Shown piece after piece: positions 48,966 through 57,509 of a DNA stretch of 64,000 nt; the stretch's first letter is position 1, and each line of letters starts with the position of its first letter. The stretch spans positions 124,001 to 188,000 of the forward strand of contig NZ_UNRA01000005.1 in the NCBI RefSeq assembly GCF_900537075.1, in the 5' to 3' direction. This stretch comes from Tropicibacter sp. Alg240-R139. Lineage in GTDB: Bacteria; Pseudomonadota; Alphaproteobacteria; Rhodobacterales; Rhodobacteraceae. A program made the translations under genes and the position numbers. The notes beneath the pieces are model-generated. The model saw nothing but the letters and a program-made list of their open reading frames with translations. It was not told the origin of the DNA and ran no database searches.

Positions 48966-49060
48966 GGTGAACGCACCACTAAGCAGGGATCTATGCTGTC
49001 GATATCCAAACACTAAAACGGTTTCCCATAACACTGCTCAACATTTTGGCACGGAATTCT

Positions 49061-49095
49061 TGCTGTTCCGTTGCCTGCAAAGCATAAGAACAGCA
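49061..49095. repeat. Inverted repeat upstream of cysQ
   Basis: TGCTGTTC (49061-49068) and GAACAGCA (49088-49095) are perfect inverted copies separated by 19 bases in the divergent spacer between the permease and cysQ genes, 40 bases before the cysQ start. It could be a protein-binding site or a leader stem-loop; nothing else supports either. Confidence 0.45.
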
Positions 49096-49134
49096 GGCCC
49101 AATAAGCAACAAAACACAAAATCGGAGCATTTTT

Positions 49135-49932
49135 GTGACCTATGATGACCTTATTCCCGTGATCCGCACGCTGGCGCTCGAGGCGGGCGACAAGATCATG
49201 GAGATATATAATTCAGATGATTTCGACGTGAAGGTCAAATCCGATGACAGTCCGGTGACCGAAGCGGATGAGGCAGCTGACGCCCTAATTTCGGCGGGGC
49301 TACGTGCGGCCTTTCCCGATGTGTTGCTGGTAACCGAAGAACAGGCCGAGTCACATTCGACCAAAGGGGACACCTTTTTGATCGTTGATCCGTTGGATGG
49401 CACCAAGGAGTTCATTCACCGTCGTGGCGACTTCACTGTCAACATTGCACTGGTCGAAAACGGCACCCCGACGCGGGGCGTAGTCTACGCTCCGGCTAAG
49501 GGGCGTATGTTTTACACGCAGGCAGATGGTCAATCGGTCGAAGAAACCGGCGCGCTGGACAAGAACACCATAGGTGCGGTTCAACCCATTGCAGTTTCAA
49601 ACGCCGACAATGATGCGCTGCTGGTCGTCGCCTCAAAGTCACACCGCGATCAGGCGACGGACGACTATATCAAAAAATACAACGTCAAAGACAGCAAAAG
49701 CGCGGGCTCTTCGCTGAAATTTTGTCTTGTCGCCACGGGCGAAGCTGACATCTACCCTCGTGTGGGCCGAACGATGGAATGGGACACCGCCGCTGGCCAC
49801 GCAGTTTTGGCCGGCGCAGGCGGCAAGGTCGTCCGTTTCGATGATCACACCCCACTGCAATACGGCAAGGACGGTTATGCCAATCCGTTCTTCATCGCCT
49901 TTGCCCCTAACGTCGAGTTGAAGGAGGCCTGA
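49135..49932 (+). CDS. cysQ: 3'(2'),5'-bisphosphate nucleotidase CysQ
   Basis: A 265-residue Mg2+-dependent, lithium-sensitive phosphatase that hydrolyses PAP (or PAPS) to AMP. The metal motif DPLDGTKEF (85-93), earlier TEEQ (67-70) and later EWDTAAGHAVL are complete. GTG start at 49135 with CGGAG upstream. It is coupled to kdsB by an ATGA overlap and lies 5 kb upstream of a sulfotransferase in the same run; PAP is the by-product of sulfation, so CysQ would relieve product inhibition. Confidence 0.93.
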   Translation: MTYDDLIPVIRTLALEAGDKIMEIYNSDDFDVKVKSDDSPVTEADEAADALISAGLRAAFPDVLLVTEEQAESHSTKGDTFLIVDPLDGTKEFIHRRGDFTVNIALVENGTPTRGVVYAPAKGRMFYTQADGQSVEETGALDKNTIGAVQPIAVSNADNDALLVVASKSHRDQATDDYIKKYNVKDSKSAGSSLKFCLVATGEADIYPRVGRTMEWDTAAGHAVLAGAGGKVVRFDDHTPLQYGKDGYANPFFIAFAPNVELKEA

Positions 49933-50732
49933 TGTCTGTCCTAATTGCCATCCCGGCCCGATATGCCTCAACCCGCTATCCCGGCAAACCGTTGGTTCCG
50001 CTGACAGGGGCATCCGGCAACAGCCAATCCCTGATCGAACGATCCTGGCGCGCAGCAATGGCAGTAGAGGGCGTCGACCGTGTGGTGGTCGCAACTGACG
50101 ACGACCGCATTCAAAAAGCCGCCGAAGGGTTCGGGGCCGAAGTGGTGATGACTTCGGAAAACTGTGCCAACGGAACCGAACGCTGCGCCGAGGCGCATCA
50201 AGTTCTGGGGGGTGGGTTTGATATCGTGGTCAATCTGCAGGGTGATGCGCCCCTGACCCCGCACTGGTTTATCGAGGATCTGGTTACAGGCCTGCGCAAT
50301 GCGCCCAATGCCGGCATCGCCACTCCGGTTCTGCGATGCGACGGTGACGCACTGAACAGCCTGCTGAACGACCGCAAGCATGGCCGCGTGGGCGGGACCA
50401 CAGCCGTTTTTGCCCGTGACAACAGTGCCATGTACTTCTCAAAAGAAGTGGTGCCGTTCACCTCGCAAACTTATGATTCGACCGATCCGACCCCCGTGTT
50501 CCACCATGTCGGCGTCTACGCTTATCGCGCAGACGCGCTGTCAGCTTACCCCACATGGACGACCGGTCCGCTCGAAACGCTTGAGGGCCTTGAGCAGCTG
50601 CGGTTCATGGAAAACAACCACAAGGTTCTGTGCGTCGAAGTCGAGGCCCGCGGGCGTCAATTCTGGGAGCTAAACAACCCATCGGACGTGCCAAAGCTCG
50701 AAGAGATGATGGCCGCCATGGGTCTGGACTAA
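49932..50732 (+). CDS. kdsB: CMP-Kdo synthetase
   Basis: Activates Kdo with CTP for LPS inner core or capsule linker. The 266-residue protein starts VLIAIPARYASTRYPGKPL, the nucleotide-binding signature, and has VVNLQGDAPLTPHWFIEDLV and HVGVYAYRADAL. It is longer than E. coli KdsB (248) by a small C-terminal and internal amount. It overlaps cysQ and is followed after eight bases by a glycosyltransferase, so Kdo supply is built into the glycan block. Confidence 0.94.
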   Translation: MSVLIAIPARYASTRYPGKPLVPLTGASGNSQSLIERSWRAAMAVEGVDRVVVATDDDRIQKAAEGFGAEVVMTSENCANGTERCAEAHQVLGGGFDIVVNLQGDAPLTPHWFIEDLVTGLRNAPNAGIATPVLRCDGDALNSLLNDRKHGRVGGTTAVFARDNSAMYFSKEVVPFTSQTYDSTDPTPVFHHVGVYAYRADALSAYPTWTTGPLETLEGLEQLRFMENNHKVLCVEVEARGRQFWELNNPSDVPKLEEMMAAMGLD

Positions 50733-50740
50733 AGGCACCG

Positions 50741-51781
50741 ATGACACGCACTTCCACCGCAAACACGCGTGAACTGACATTGGCCCAGGCCTATCGTCTG
50801 CGGTGGAAACGGCGTCGCTTGTTGTGGAGGTCGTTTCGCAGCCGACATGGGCTGAGCTCTGTGGCGGATCGCACCAACCAGATCAAGCCGCGCGATATTC
50901 TGATCGTGATGACGGTCCGAAACGAAATGAGCCGCCTGCCCTATTTCCTGCAGTACTACCGAGGTCTAGGCGTTGGGCATTTCCTTGTGATCGACAACGA
51001 CAGCACCGATGGGACTGACGTCATGCTGGCGAAACAGCCAGACGTTTCGCTTTGGCAAACCAGCGACAGCTATCGCTCTGCACGGTTCGGCCTGAACTGG
51101 ATGACATGGTTACAGCGCAAGTATGCTCATAACCACTGGACCCTAATGGTCGATGCGGACGAGTTGCTGGTTTATGCCCATCACGATACACGCCCCCTGC
51201 CCGAACTGACCGCCTGGTTAGAGGCCCGAGGCACCACAGTGTTTGGTGCCTTGATGCTGGACCTTTACCCCAAGGGCGCTTTGAACGAGCAAAGTTACAC
51301 GCCCGGCGCAGACCCGACACAGACGATCGACTGGTTCGATGCTGGCCCCTATCGGTCGCAGCGCCAGATGCCACTGGGCAACCTGTGGACCCAAGGCGGC
51401 ATGCGCGAGCGTGTGTTCTTTGCAATAGAGCCGCGACGCTCTCCCACCTTGAACAAGATCCCGTTGGTAAAATGGCATCGCAGCTATGCCTACGTGAATT
51501 CCTGCCACTCTATCCTGCCGCCGCACCTGAACCGAGCTTATGACGGGCCAGGCGACACCCACGCATCTGGTGTGCTGTTGCACACCAAATTCCTGCCAGA
51601 GATTGTTTCCAAATCAGCGATCGAAAAAGAGCGCGCACAACACTTTCACTCACCGCAAGAGTTCGATGGCTACTATGACAGCATCACGGCAGAGCCTGAG
51701 ATTTGGACCGATTCCTCGACCCGGTTCCGGAACTGGCAGCAACTTGAAGAACTTGGGTTGATGAGTTCGGGCGGTTGGTGA
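50741..51781 (+). CDS. Glycosyltransferase family 2-like protein, copy 1
   Basis: A 346-residue cytoplasmic GT-A-fold enzyme. A basic, arginine-rich N-terminus is followed by the nucleotide-sugar domain: VMTVRNEMSRLPYFLQYY, DNDSTDG (85-91) and the metal-binding VDADE (137-141). It resembles the Glyco_tranf_2_4 (DUF-type capsular transferase) group. It is clearly paralogous to the next gene over its entire length, including the ending LEELGLMSSGGW. ATG at 50741 is eight bases after kdsB. Donor and acceptor are unknown. Confidence 0.85.
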   Translation: MTRTSTANTRELTLAQAYRLRWKRRRLLWRSFRSRHGLSSVADRTNQIKPRDILIVMTVRNEMSRLPYFLQYYRGLGVGHFLVIDNDSTDGTDVMLAKQPDVSLWQTSDSYRSARFGLNWMTWLQRKYAHNHWTLMVDADELLVYAHHDTRPLPELTAWLEARGTTVFGALMLDLYPKGALNEQSYTPGADPTQTIDWFDAGPYRSQRQMPLGNLWTQGGMRERVFFAIEPRRSPTLNKIPLVKWHRSYAYVNSCHSILPPHLNRAYDGPGDTHASGVLLHTKFLPEIVSKSAIEKERAQHFHSPQEFDGYYDSITAEPEIWTDSSTRFRNWQQLEELGLMSSGGW

Positions 51782-51971
51782 GATCCACATCTCAGAGTCA
51801 CACCGTCGCATCTGAGCGACAAAGATTGCTTTTCCCCTGTAACTGTTTCTAAATCCATTGATTCATAGAAGGGATTGATGACATATGACTATAGTTGGCT
51901 CGGTCTTATCAGTGCTTTGGTTTCGCTGTATCCGGGTCATGCTCGCGTCATTTTTAAAGGTTGGTTGACAC

Positions 51972-52982
51972 GTGAGCCTGTGGGATTCTTATCGAATGCG
52001 AGTGCGGCGTCGGCGCCGTCTTTTGCGGTGCCTGCGGAAATCAAGCGAGCTCAAGGCCGTTCAGGATAACACCGCAGCTATTCGTCCCAATGACGTTTTG
52101 CTGATCAGCACCTTTCGAAACGAAAAAGTTCGCCTGCCCTATTTTCTGCGGTACTACCGCGAATTGGGTGTTAATCATTTCCTGTTTGTGGACAATGACA
52201 GCACCGATGGGGCGCTCAATTACCTCAAGGGGCAACACGACATTTCGGTCTGGCACACCCAATCCAGCTACAGGCGCGCGACCTTTGGTGTCGACTGGAT
52301 GAATTGGCTGGCGCGGACCTATGCACACAACCACTGGACGCTGACCGTCGACCCGGACGAATTCTTTGTCTACCCGTTCTGTGACACTCGTCCTATTCAG
52401 GCCCTGACCGACTGGCTGGACAATTCGTTGATCCGCAGCTTCAGCGCCATGCTGATCGACGTTTACCCAAAGGGCAGATTGACGGACATCCCATATCAAG
52501 AAGGGCAGAACCCGCTGGAGATTGCCAATTGGTTCGACAGTGGCAACTACACGATCAAAAAGAACCCGCTGTACGGCAACTTGTGGATTCAAGGGGGGCC
52601 GCGGGCACGGATGTTCTTTGCGGACGTTCCCAAAAAATCGCCTGCTCTGAACAAGACTCCACTGGTCAAATGGAATCGCCGTTACGCCTATGTCAGCTCA
52701 ACTCACACCTTGCTTCCGCGCGGATTGAATCAGGTCTATGACGAGTGGGGCGGCGAAAAGGCCAGTGGCGCCCTTATGCACACCAAATTCCTGGACACCT
52801 TTACTGCCAAGGCAGAAGAAGAACTGCAGCGGCGTCAGCACTTCGCGGGCTCGGCCGAATACAAAGCCTATGCCGACAAGTTGAGCGCACAGCCCGAGCT
52901 GTGGTGCAAGTGGTCCGAGAAATACATCAACTGGCGACAGCTTGAGATTCTGGGCCTGATGTCCAAGGGGAACTGGGCATGA
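51972..52982 (+). CDS. Glycosyltransferase family 2-like protein, copy 2
   Basis: A 336-residue paralogue of the preceding gene: LISTFRNEKVRLPYFLRYYR, VDNDSTDG and VDPDE (126-130) align with copy 1, as does the C-terminal LEILGLMSKGNW. Start is GTG at 51972; an in-frame TGA six bases upstream rules out any longer form, and the ribosome site is weak. A 190-base spacer separates it from copy 1 and could hold a promoter. It overlaps the GT14-like gene by four bases. The pair arose by tandem duplication. Confidence 0.84.
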   Translation: MSLWDSYRMRVRRRRRLLRCLRKSSELKAVQDNTAAIRPNDVLLISTFRNEKVRLPYFLRYYRELGVNHFLFVDNDSTDGALNYLKGQHDISVWHTQSSYRRATFGVDWMNWLARTYAHNHWTLTVDPDEFFVYPFCDTRPIQALTDWLDNSLIRSFSAMLIDVYPKGRLTDIPYQEGQNPLEIANWFDSGNYTIKKNPLYGNLWIQGGPRARMFFADVPKKSPALNKTPLVKWNRRYAYVSSTHTLLPRGLNQVYDEWGGEKASGALMHTKFLDTFTAKAEEELQRRQHFAGSAEYKAYADKLSAQPELWCKWSEKYINWRQLEILGLMSKGNWA

Positions 52983-54676
52983 CGGTCGGAGTTGTCATGC
53001 TGGTTCACACGGCACTGGACCGAGCCGAAGAAGTCGCACGGCACTGGACCGCCTCAGGCTGTCCAGTGGTGCTGCATGTAGACAAAAACGTCTCGCGTAA
53101 AACTTACAAAAATTTCGTTGCCGCCTGTACTGACAACCCGCTGATCCTGTTTTCCCAGCGCCACAGATGTGAATGGGGTACTTGGGGCATAGTTGCCGCG
53201 TCTCAAGCAGCGTCCGAATTGATGCTCAGCGCGTTTCCGGATGTGCGCCACGTTTATTTGGCCTCAGGTTCTTGCCTGCCCCTGCGTCCGGTTCAGGAGC
53301 TGATCGATTATCTGTCCGCGCGTCCCAGAACGGATTTCATTGAAAGCGCCACCACTGCCGATGTCCCCTGGACCGTTGGCGGGTTGGACCACGAACGCTT
53401 TACCCTGCGGTTCCCGTTTTCGTGGAAAAAGCACCGAATTCTGTTTGATCGCTACGTGGCCATTCAGCGGCTCCTTAGATTCAAACGCAAAGTCCCGTCC
53501 GGTTTGGTGCCCCATATGGGCAGCCAGTGGTGGTGCCTGACCCGACAAACGCTATCCGCCATTCTGGAAGACCCCGAGCGCGACGTCTATGACCGCTTTT
53601 TCCGGCGCGTCTGGATTCCAGACGAAAGCTATTACCAAACACTCTCGCGGCTTTATTCCAGCAACATCGAAAGCCGCTCTCTGACTCTGTCGAAGTTCGA
53701 CTTTCAGGGCAAACCGCACATTTTCTACGATGACCATCTGCAGTTGCTGCGTCGATCGGATTGTTTTGTTGCCCGCAAGATTTGGCCACGGGCCGAAAGG
53801 TTGTATCAAGCGTTCCTGACCGATCAGGCCGGTGCGATGAAGAAAACCGAACCCAACCCCGGCAAGATCGACCGCATCTTTGCCAAGGCAGTTGAACGTC
53901 GGACACGAGGCCGCGACGGTTTATACATGCAAAGCCGCTTTCCGCGACACGGCAACGAAAACGGGCTGACATCCAATCCCTACTCGATGTTTCAGGGCTT
54001 TACCGAGCTGTTCGAAAATTTCGAACCCTGGCTGACCAAAGCCACCGGTGCCCGCGTGCATGGCCATCTTTTTGGACCAGAACGGGCAGAATTTGCAGGC
54101 GGGCAAAGCTTGATCAACGGCGCCCTCGCCGACAATGCCGTATTGCGCGACTATGACCCGAACCGCTTTCTGACCAGTCTGATCTGGAACACCAGGGGCG
54201 AACGGCAATGTTTTCAGTTCGGCCCAGGCGACAATCAGAAAATCAACTGGATGGTGGCCCGCGATCCAAACGCGCAAATCTCTGTCATCACCGGGTCCTG
54301 GGCAGTGCCACTGTTCAAATCGAACTGCAACTTCGCGGACCTCCGGAAAGAGGCCGCCCTGCTGCAAAAGGTCGAAAGCGATCACTTGGAAATCCTGCGT
54401 TCGGTCTGGACCAAGGCGCGGGTCCGGATCTGGAGCATGGCCGAGTTCGTCGAGGCCCCGATGGAACCAATCCAAACCATCCTTGACGAGATCGGCCCAT
54501 CAAACCCCCGGCGCCTGAGCGAAGCGCCCAAAATGGTGGATCTGACCGGATTTGGCCAGTTCCTACAGAATCTGAAAAACCAGGGGATGCACCCATATCT
54601 GATGGGCGACTTCCCCGTCGAGCAAGGACCAGCCAACATGAGCAAACCAAACCGCAAACCCTATTTGGTGCGATAA
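52979..54676 (+). CDS. GT14 (Branch)-type glycosyltransferase with extra C-terminal domain
   Basis: A 565-residue protein. The N-terminal 290 residues match the GT14 beta-1,6-N-acetylglucosaminyl/xylosyl transferase fold (VVMLVHTALDRAEEVARHW, YLASGSCLPLRPVQELIDYL, SQWWCLTRQTL, FRRVWIPDESYYQTL), unusual in bacteria but known in Rhodobacteraceae. The C-terminal 270 residues (NPYSMFQGFTELFENFEPWL; VITGSWAVPLF) form a separate domain of unknown function. Overlaps copy 2 by ATGA and is followed six bases later by the sulfotransferase, so all act in one pathway. Confidence 0.82.
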   Translation: MTVGVVMLVHTALDRAEEVARHWTASGCPVVLHVDKNVSRKTYKNFVAACTDNPLILFSQRHRCEWGTWGIVAASQAASELMLSAFPDVRHVYLASGSCLPLRPVQELIDYLSARPRTDFIESATTADVPWTVGGLDHERFTLRFPFSWKKHRILFDRYVAIQRLLRFKRKVPSGLVPHMGSQWWCLTRQTLSAILEDPERDVYDRFFRRVWIPDESYYQTLSRLYSSNIESRSLTLSKFDFQGKPHIFYDDHLQLLRRSDCFVARKIWPRAERLYQAFLTDQAGAMKKTEPNPGKIDRIFAKAVERRTRGRDGLYMQSRFPRHGNENGLTSNPYSMFQGFTELFENFEPWLTKATGARVHGHLFGPERAEFAGGQSLINGALADNAVLRDYDPNRFLTSLIWNTRGERQCFQFGPGDNQKINWMVARDPNAQISVITGSWAVPLFKSNCNFADLRKEAALLQKVESDHLEILRSVWTKARVRIWSMAEFVEAPMEPIQTILDEIGPSNPRRLSEAPKMVDLTGFGQFLQNLKNQGMHPYLMGDFPVEQGPANMSKPNRKPYLVR

Positions 54677-54682
54677 CGCGGT

Positions 54683-56116
54683 ATGACATCCAAGTTCGAC
54701 TATTTCATCGTCTTTGCCGAGATGCGGACAGGCTCCAACTTTTTGGAAACCAACTTGAACGCGCTGTCGGATGTCACCTGCTTTGGCGAGGCGTTCAATC
54801 CCCATTTCATCGGCTATCCGAACAAGGCTGAAATCCTTGATATCTCGCAGGCGATGCGCGACGGGGATCCCAATTGTTTGATCAGTGCGATCCGTGAAAC
54901 GCCGGACGTGTTGGGTGGATTCCGCTTCTTTCATGACCACGATCAACGTGTGCTTGATACTGCCCTAACTGACCCCCGCTGCGCCAAGATCATCCTGACG
55001 CGCAACCCGCTGGACAGCTACGTATCTTGGAAGATCGCACAGGAAACAGGTCAATGGAAACTGACCAACGTCAAAAAGCGACGAGAAGCCCAGGTTCAGT
55101 TTGATCCCGAGGAGTTCTCGCGCCATGTCGAAGCATTGCAGGACTTTCAGGTATTCCTGCTCAACAGTTTGCAGACGCAAGGGCAAACCCCATTTTATGT
55201 CGACTATGACGATCTGCAAAGCGTGGACGTGATGAACGGCCTGGCCGCTTGGTTGGGCGTCAATGGGCGGCTTGATGGATTGGATAAAAGCCTGAAACGG
55301 CAAAACCCCAGTCCGGTGACCTCTAAGGTGACCAACGTTGATGAAATGACCGACGCCTTGGGGGGCCTGGATCGCTTCAATCTAACCCGAACGCCAAACT
55401 TTGAACCCCGCCGTGGCCCTGCCGTGCCCAGCTATGTTGCCGGTGTGGTCACCCCGATGCTTTACCTGCCGATCCGTGGTGGCCCCGAAGATGAGGTGAT
55501 GTCGTGGATGGCTGGTCTGGACGGCGTACCGGTAAGCTCGCTCAACACCGGCATGAACCAGAAACAGATGCGCCAATGGATGCGCAACAACCACGGGCAT
55601 CGTCGGTTCACAGTGTTGCGCCACCCGCTTGCGCGATTGCATCAGGTATTTTGCCGCAAGATCCTAAGCACAGGGCCGGGAAGCTACAAGAAAATCCGCG
55701 AGACCCTGCGCCGCCAATACAAACTACCGATCCCTCAGGATGCTCCAGACGCGCGCTATTCGCGGTCAGATCATCGCGCAGCGTTTGAAGCGTTCATGGG
55801 GTTTGTCCGCATGAACCTAGCAGGACAGACCGCGATCCGGGTCGACGGCGGTTGGTGCTCTCAGTCACAAGCACTGTCGTCGATGTCAGACTTTGCCGTC
55901 CCCGATCACGTGTTCCGCGAGGATGAAATCGCCGAACTACTGCCGACCCTGGCTGCACGTTATGGCCACCAAGAAGTCGAAGCCCCAGCAACCGCGCAAC
56001 CGGATACGCCCTATTCTCTGGATGACATCTATGATGCCGATCTGGAGAAAGAAGCCACCAATATCTATCAGCGCGACTATGTGATGTTCAGCTTTGGACC
56101 TTGGCGAAAAATCTAG
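54683..56116 (+). CDS. Two-domain sulfotransferase (Stf0/NodH-like plus degenerate second half)
   Basis: A 477-residue protein. The N-terminal half has a PAPS-dependent sulfotransferase site: 5'-phosphosulfate loop EMRTGSNFLETNL (13-25) and 3'-phosphate motif ILTRNPLDSYVSWKIA (104-119), as in NodH/Stf0 carbohydrate sulfotransferases. The second half (about 250-400) has another 3'-phosphate-like block, TVLRHPLARLHQVFCRK (310-326), but its 5' loop is replaced by YLPIRGGPEDEVMSW, lacking the Lys/Arg-Thr-Gly-Ser loop. It would sulfate the product of the upstream glycosyltransferases; PAP is recycled by CysQ. Confidence 0.85.
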   Translation: MTSKFDYFIVFAEMRTGSNFLETNLNALSDVTCFGEAFNPHFIGYPNKAEILDISQAMRDGDPNCLISAIRETPDVLGGFRFFHDHDQRVLDTALTDPRCAKIILTRNPLDSYVSWKIAQETGQWKLTNVKKRREAQVQFDPEEFSRHVEALQDFQVFLLNSLQTQGQTPFYVDYDDLQSVDVMNGLAAWLGVNGRLDGLDKSLKRQNPSPVTSKVTNVDEMTDALGGLDRFNLTRTPNFEPRRGPAVPSYVAGVVTPMLYLPIRGGPEDEVMSWMAGLDGVPVSSLNTGMNQKQMRQWMRNNHGHRRFTVLRHPLARLHQVFCRKILSTGPGSYKKIRETLRRQYKLPIPQDAPDARYSRSDHRAAFEAFMGFVRMNLAGQTAIRVDGGWCSQSQALSSMSDFAVPDHVFREDEIAELLPTLAARYGHQEVEAPATAQPDTPYSLDDIYDADLEKEATNIYQRDYVMFSFGPWRKI

Positions 56117-56119
56117 GCA

Positions 56120-56641
56120 TCAGGCACGCAGTGAAATGGCTGTTCCGTCGCGCACCATTGCATAGATCTCTTCGATCTCGTCGTTTTTCACGGCGATGCA
56201 GCCCGCGGTCCAGTCCTTGGTCCGCCGCGCCCGCTTCAGCTCTTTCAGCAAGTTCGGCTGCCCGTGAATAAATATCTCGCCGCCCGGCCTGCGGCCAAGC
56301 GCCTTGGCTTCGGCGATATCGCGCGAATTAGGGTAAGAGATCCCAATCGACAGATGATAACTGCTGTTTGGGTTGCGCCGGTCGATCAAATAAGTGCCTT
56401 CGGGGGTTTTGCCGTCCCCTTCGACCTTTTTGTCGCCCGCCGGCGCAAAGCCCAGATCGACCTTGTATTCCTTTAAGACATCCTGATGGTGCAACAGATA
56501 CATGCGGCGCGCGCCTTTATTGACCACGATCGACGTGACCTTGGGGCCGTAATATGACCGGAACCTATTGTCCCGACGACTTCCACACGCGGTCAATCCA
56601 ACCGCTGCCACTGCACCCAGTCCGAAAACTCGACGTTTCAT
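56120..56641 (-). CDS. L,D-transpeptidase lipoprotein (YkuD family)
   Basis: A 173-residue lipoprotein-type YkuD protein: MKRRVFGLGAVAAVGLTACG with lipobox LTAC, then the YkuD domain from TSIVVNKGARRMYL to the catalytic EIFIHGQPN and WTAGCIAVKNDEI (Cys nucleophile). It is probably anchored in the outer membrane and links lipoproteins to or crosslinks peptidoglycan. It is convergent with the sulfotransferase, only three bases apart. Confidence 0.92.
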   Translation of the reverse strand: MKRRVFGLGAVAAVGLTACGSRRDNRFRSYYGPKVTSIVVNKGARRMYLLHHQDVLKEYKVDLGFAPAGDKKVEGDGKTPEGTYLIDRRNPNSSYHLSIGISYPNSRDIAEAKALGRRPGGEIFIHGQPNLLKELKRARRTKDWTAGCIAVKNDEIEEIYAMVRDGTAISLRA

Positions 56642-56702
56642 CTGCTAACACTGCCTCACTTGTCTCATGGCTCAAATACGACAAAATTGCCGCCGTGCAA
56701 AA

Positions 56703-57488
56703 TCACATTTTTGTCTCAGAGCGTTCCGCCAATCGTTGTTCAATGGCTTCCAACCGCGAAATTACCTCATCCCGATAGGCATCGGTGCGCTCGTGATCCT
56801 CTTCCTGATGCGCATCCTGCATCGAATTTACAATGAGACCAACCAGCAGGTTCACCACTGCAAACGTGGTGATCATGATGAAGGGCACAAAAAATGCCCA
56901 AGCGTAGGGATAAACTTCCATCACGGGACGGACGATCCCCATAGACCAGCTTTCCAGTGTCATGATCTGGAACAGTGTGTAGGCCGACAAACCCAGATCA
57001 CCGAACCACGCAGGGAAGGATTGCGAGAAGAGTTTCGTCGCGATCACCGCCCCGATGTAAAAGATGATTGCCATCAGCAAAAACACACTCGCCATGCCGG
57101 GCAGAGCGGTGATGAACCCCTCGACCACGCGGCGCAAACGCGGCGCTACCGAGATGACGCGCAGCACCCGCAAGATTCGCAGTGCGCGCAAAACCGACAG
57201 GCCCTGACCACCGGGCACCAGGGCAATACCGACAATGATGAAATCAAACAGGTTCCAGCCATTGGTAAAGAAACGCCGTCCCTGCGCCACCAGCTTCAGC
57301 GCGATCTCGACAATAAAGATGCAGAGGCAGGCGGTATCCAGTGTTTTGATCACCCCGCCAAAATCGGCCATGATCCCAGGCGATGTCTCCAGACCCAACA
57401 GCACTGCGTTGATCACGATCACACCGGTGATGAACTGCCCAAAGGACGGGTGGTCGATAAAGCTGCCCAAACGCTGCCTGAAACTCAT
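56703..57488 (-). CDS. Bacterial voltage-gated sodium channel (BacNav family)
   Basis: A 261-residue single-domain channel with six membrane segments. The S4 voltage sensor is visible as arginines at every third position (LRALRILRVLRVISVAPRLR), and the pore filter is TLESWSM, the Na+ signature of NaChBac-type channels. A C-terminal coiled-coil-like tail (RDEVISRLEAIEQRLAE) probably holds the tetramer. Roles in motility, pH and chemotaxis are known for relatives. It stands alone. Confidence 0.94.
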   Translation of the reverse strand: MSFRQRLGSFIDHPSFGQFITGVIVINAVLLGLETSPGIMADFGGVIKTLDTACLCIFIVEIALKLVAQGRRFFTNGWNLFDFIIVGIALVPGGQGLSVLRALRILRVLRVISVAPRLRRVVEGFITALPGMASVFLLMAIIFYIGAVIATKLFSQSFPAWFGDLGLSAYTLFQIMTLESWSMGIVRPVMEVYPYAWAFFVPFIMITTFAVVNLLVGLIVNSMQDAHQEEDHERTDAYRDEVISRLEAIEQRLAERSETKM

Positions 57489-57509
57489 TGCTGCCGGTCT
57501 CCGTGAACT

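Noticed and set aside
51885-51968. A 27-codon ORF just before copy 2 of the GT2-like genes
   Set aside because: It is in frame with copy 2 but closed by TGA six bases before the GTG, and has only a poorly spaced ribosome site; I see no support for a leader peptide.
51878-52069. A 64-codon frame overlapping the start of GT2 copy 2
   Set aside because: It runs into the real gene in another frame and shows no domain or conservation that I can see.
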